Assembly: GCA_017795005.1 (NCBI GenBank)
Contig: CP051242.1
Coordinates: 2,008,976-2,072,975, forward strand
Length of the DNA: 64,000 nucleotides
Reading direction: 5' to 3'
DNA from: Balneolaceae bacterium
Lineage (GTDB): Bacteria; Bacteroidota; Rhodothermia; Balneolales; Balneolaceae
This document shows positions 62,707 to 64,000 of the stretch, one piece after another (position 1 is the first letter of the stretch; each line of letters begins with the position of its first letter). Below the pieces are notes generated by a model. That model was given only the letters and a program-made list of their open reading frames with translations. It was not told the origin of the DNA and searched no databases. The translations under genes were made by a program, and so were the position numbers.

Positions 62707-64000
62707 ATGAGTACAACCTCGAAGCATTGGCTGAATGATTTAATACAAGAACTTCAAACACAGGAAGATGTTATAAAACTGGGTGGAGGAGCTTCCAGAA
62801 TCGAAAAAGAGCATAGCAAAGGTAAATTTACCGCAAGAGAACGCATTGAAAAACTGATCGATGAAAAGAGTGATTTTTATGAGTTGGGTTTATGGGCCGG
62901 CTACGAAATGTACGATGAAGTTGGAGGATGTCCGGGTGGAGGAGTAGTAACAGGTATTGGAGAAGTGAGTGGTAGGACCTGTATGATTGTCGCTAATGAT
63001 GCTACAGTTAAAGCGGGAGCATGGTTTCCAATAACGGCTAAAAAGAACCTGAGAGCACAGGAGATAGCCATTGAGAATCATATTCCTCTTATTTATTTAG
63101 TGGATTCGGCCGGAGTATTTTTACCCATGCAGGATGAAATTTTTCCGGATAAAGATCACTTCGGCAGAATGTTTCGGAACAATGCGGTTATATCATCAAA
63201 AGGAATCCCACAAATTGCCGCTATTATGGGAAGTTGTGTCGCCGGTGGTGCATATCTTCCTATTATGAGTGATGAAGCATTAATTGTTGATGGAACCGGA
63301 AGTGTATTTCTGGCTGGGAGTTATCTTGTTAAAGCAGCCATTGGTGAGTCAGTTGATAATGAAACGCTTGGTGGAGCTACTACTCATACCGAAATTAGCG
63401 GAGTTACTGATTATAAAATGAAGGATGATGAAGAATGTCTAACTACTATTCGAAATCTGGTAGATAAACTTGGACCATTTGATACTGCCGGATTTAATAA
63501 ATCAGATGCAAAAGAGCCAAAACGCCCAGCTTCAGATATATATGATATTCTTCCCGAATCCAGGACTTCTCAATATGATATGTATGAAATTCTTGATTGC
63601 ATTATAGATGATGGCAGCTTTACCGAATTCAAAAAAGGATACGGACAGTCCATTATTACCGGATATGCCAGAATTGACGGTTGGAGTGTGGGAATTGTAG
63701 CTAATCAAAGAACCATCAATAAAACCAAAAATGGTGAGATGCAAATTGGCGGGGTGATTTACTCTGATAGTGCTGATAAGGCAGCCCGGTTTATTATGAA
63801 TTGTAACCAAAAGAAAATTCCTTTAGTCTTTTTTCAGGATGTAACAGGATTTATGATTGGTAAGCGAAGTGAACATGGGGGAATTATAAAAGACGGCGCT
63901 AAAATGGTGAATGCAATGGCGAATTCTACCGTTCCGAAAATTACTATCGTAATTGGAAACAGCTATGGTGCCGGAAATTATGCCATGTGCGGACGTGCAT
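62707..64000 (+). CDS. Acyl-CoA carboxylase carboxyltransferase subunit (MCC-beta-like), right end cut
   Basis: The first 431 residues are present, with the right end cut by the window. It transfers CO2 from carboxybiotin to an acyl-CoA. Crotonase-like lobes show GGGASRIEKEHSKGKFTARER, SAGVFLPMQDEIFPDKDHFG, MGSCVAGGAYLPIMSDEALI and GSVFLAGSYLVKAAIGE in the N-half. The C-half has DVTGFMIGKRSEHGGIIKDGA and IGNSYGAGNYAMCGRA. The AYLPIMSDE and IFLxG-type motifs favour 3-methylcrotonyl-CoA carboxylase beta (leucine breakdown) over propionyl-CoA carboxylase. The 116-nt gap upstream is AT-rich. Confidence 0.9.
   Translation, partial: MSTTSKHWLNDLIQELQTQEDVIKLGGGASRIEKEHSKGKFTARERIEKLIDEKSDFYELGLWAGYEMYDEVGGCPGGGVVTGIGEVSGRTCMIVANDATVKAGAWFPITAKKNLRAQEIAIENHIPLIYLVDSAGVFLPMQDEIFPDKDHFGRMFRNNAVISSKGIPQIAAIMGSCVAGGAYLPIMSDEALIVDGTGSVFLAGSYLVKAAIGESVDNETLGGATTHTEISGVTDYKMKDDEECLTTIRNLVDKLGPFDTAGFNKSDAKEPKRPASDIYDILPESRTSQYDMYEILDCIIDDGSFTEFKKGYGQSIITGYARIDGWSVGIVANQRTINKTKNGEMQIGGVIYSDSADKAARFIMNCNQKKIPLVFFQDVTGFMIGKRSEHGGIIKDGAKMVNAMANSTVPKITIVIGNSYGAGNYAMCGRA

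Noticed and set aside
1-64000. CRISPR arrays, rRNA genes, insertion sequences, prophage genes
   Set aside because: None of the expected repeat, transposase, integrase or rRNA signatures was seen; only one tRNA was identified.

Overview
The window looks like an ordinary chromosomal stretch of a Balneolota or Bacteroidota bacterium; Balneolaceae is my best guess. The reasons are a secreted esterase ending in a type IX secretion sorting domain of the NYPNPFNPST kind, a GWxTD-domain protein, Bacteroidota-style promoter words, few Shine-Dalgarno sequences, and many secreted lipoproteins and amidohydrolases. No plasmid, prophage, CRISPR or rRNA signature was seen. There is one tRNA gene.

Layout. 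1-3.8 kb: translation operon thrS-infC-rpmI-rplT with its terminator, then pheS, running off the left edge. infC appears to start at AUC. 3.9-9.1 kb: a soluble PAS histidine kinase convergent with a large secreted sialate O-acetylesterase. 9.3-12.1 kb: an AT-rich four-gene island encoding an ABC-three-component (ABC-3C) conflict system, lying against the 3' end of tRNA-Val(GAC). 12.4-14.7 kb: nusB, a PPP phosphatase and ychF, ending in a heptanucleotide tandem repeat. 14.8-20.3 kb: an ExbD-like protein, a TVP38-type membrane protein and a ferritin-like lipoprotein, then a cupredoxin / class III cyclase / outer-membrane barrel operon. 20.3-24.3 kb: deoC with a complete and a half-length aldehyde dehydrogenase and a SPOR lipoprotein. 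24.5-30.9 kb: DUF1761, a membrane HEAGH protein, a glycosyltransferase, a phosphodiesterase, a carotenoid desaturase, a methyltransferase and mtgA.

31-35.4 kb: an exported sugar-oxidation cluster (DUF6807, two Gfo/Idh/MocA-type proteins and a cupin). 35.4-41.7 kb: an esterase, a beta-lactamase-like hydrolase, an LVIVD lipoprotein with a barrel protein, an aldo/keto reductase and an SMP-30 lactonase. 41.8-46.1 kb: three tandem amidohydrolases, only the middle one keeping its metal ligands. 46.3-51 kb: rlmD, a cyclic-nucleotide-binding protein, an Omp85 protein and DUF2795. 51.1-57.7 kb: tatA, gatA, an SDR, an M28 peptidase, prmA, a Ppx/GppA phosphatase, an ECF sigma factor and a lipoprotein gene broken at a T9 tract. 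57.7-64 kb: queG, ftsE, a methyltransferase, pdxA, a GWxTD protein and a right-edge-truncated acyl-CoA carboxylase subunit.

The most interesting item is the ABC-3C island. Its two upstream genes, a tiny one-helix membrane protein and the ABC-3C C-terminal-domain protein, share a short motif at the facing C- and N-termini. This looks like a split effector joined by a homotypic, possibly amyloid-like, contact. All functional statements come from reading the sequence and from family knowledge; no database search was run.
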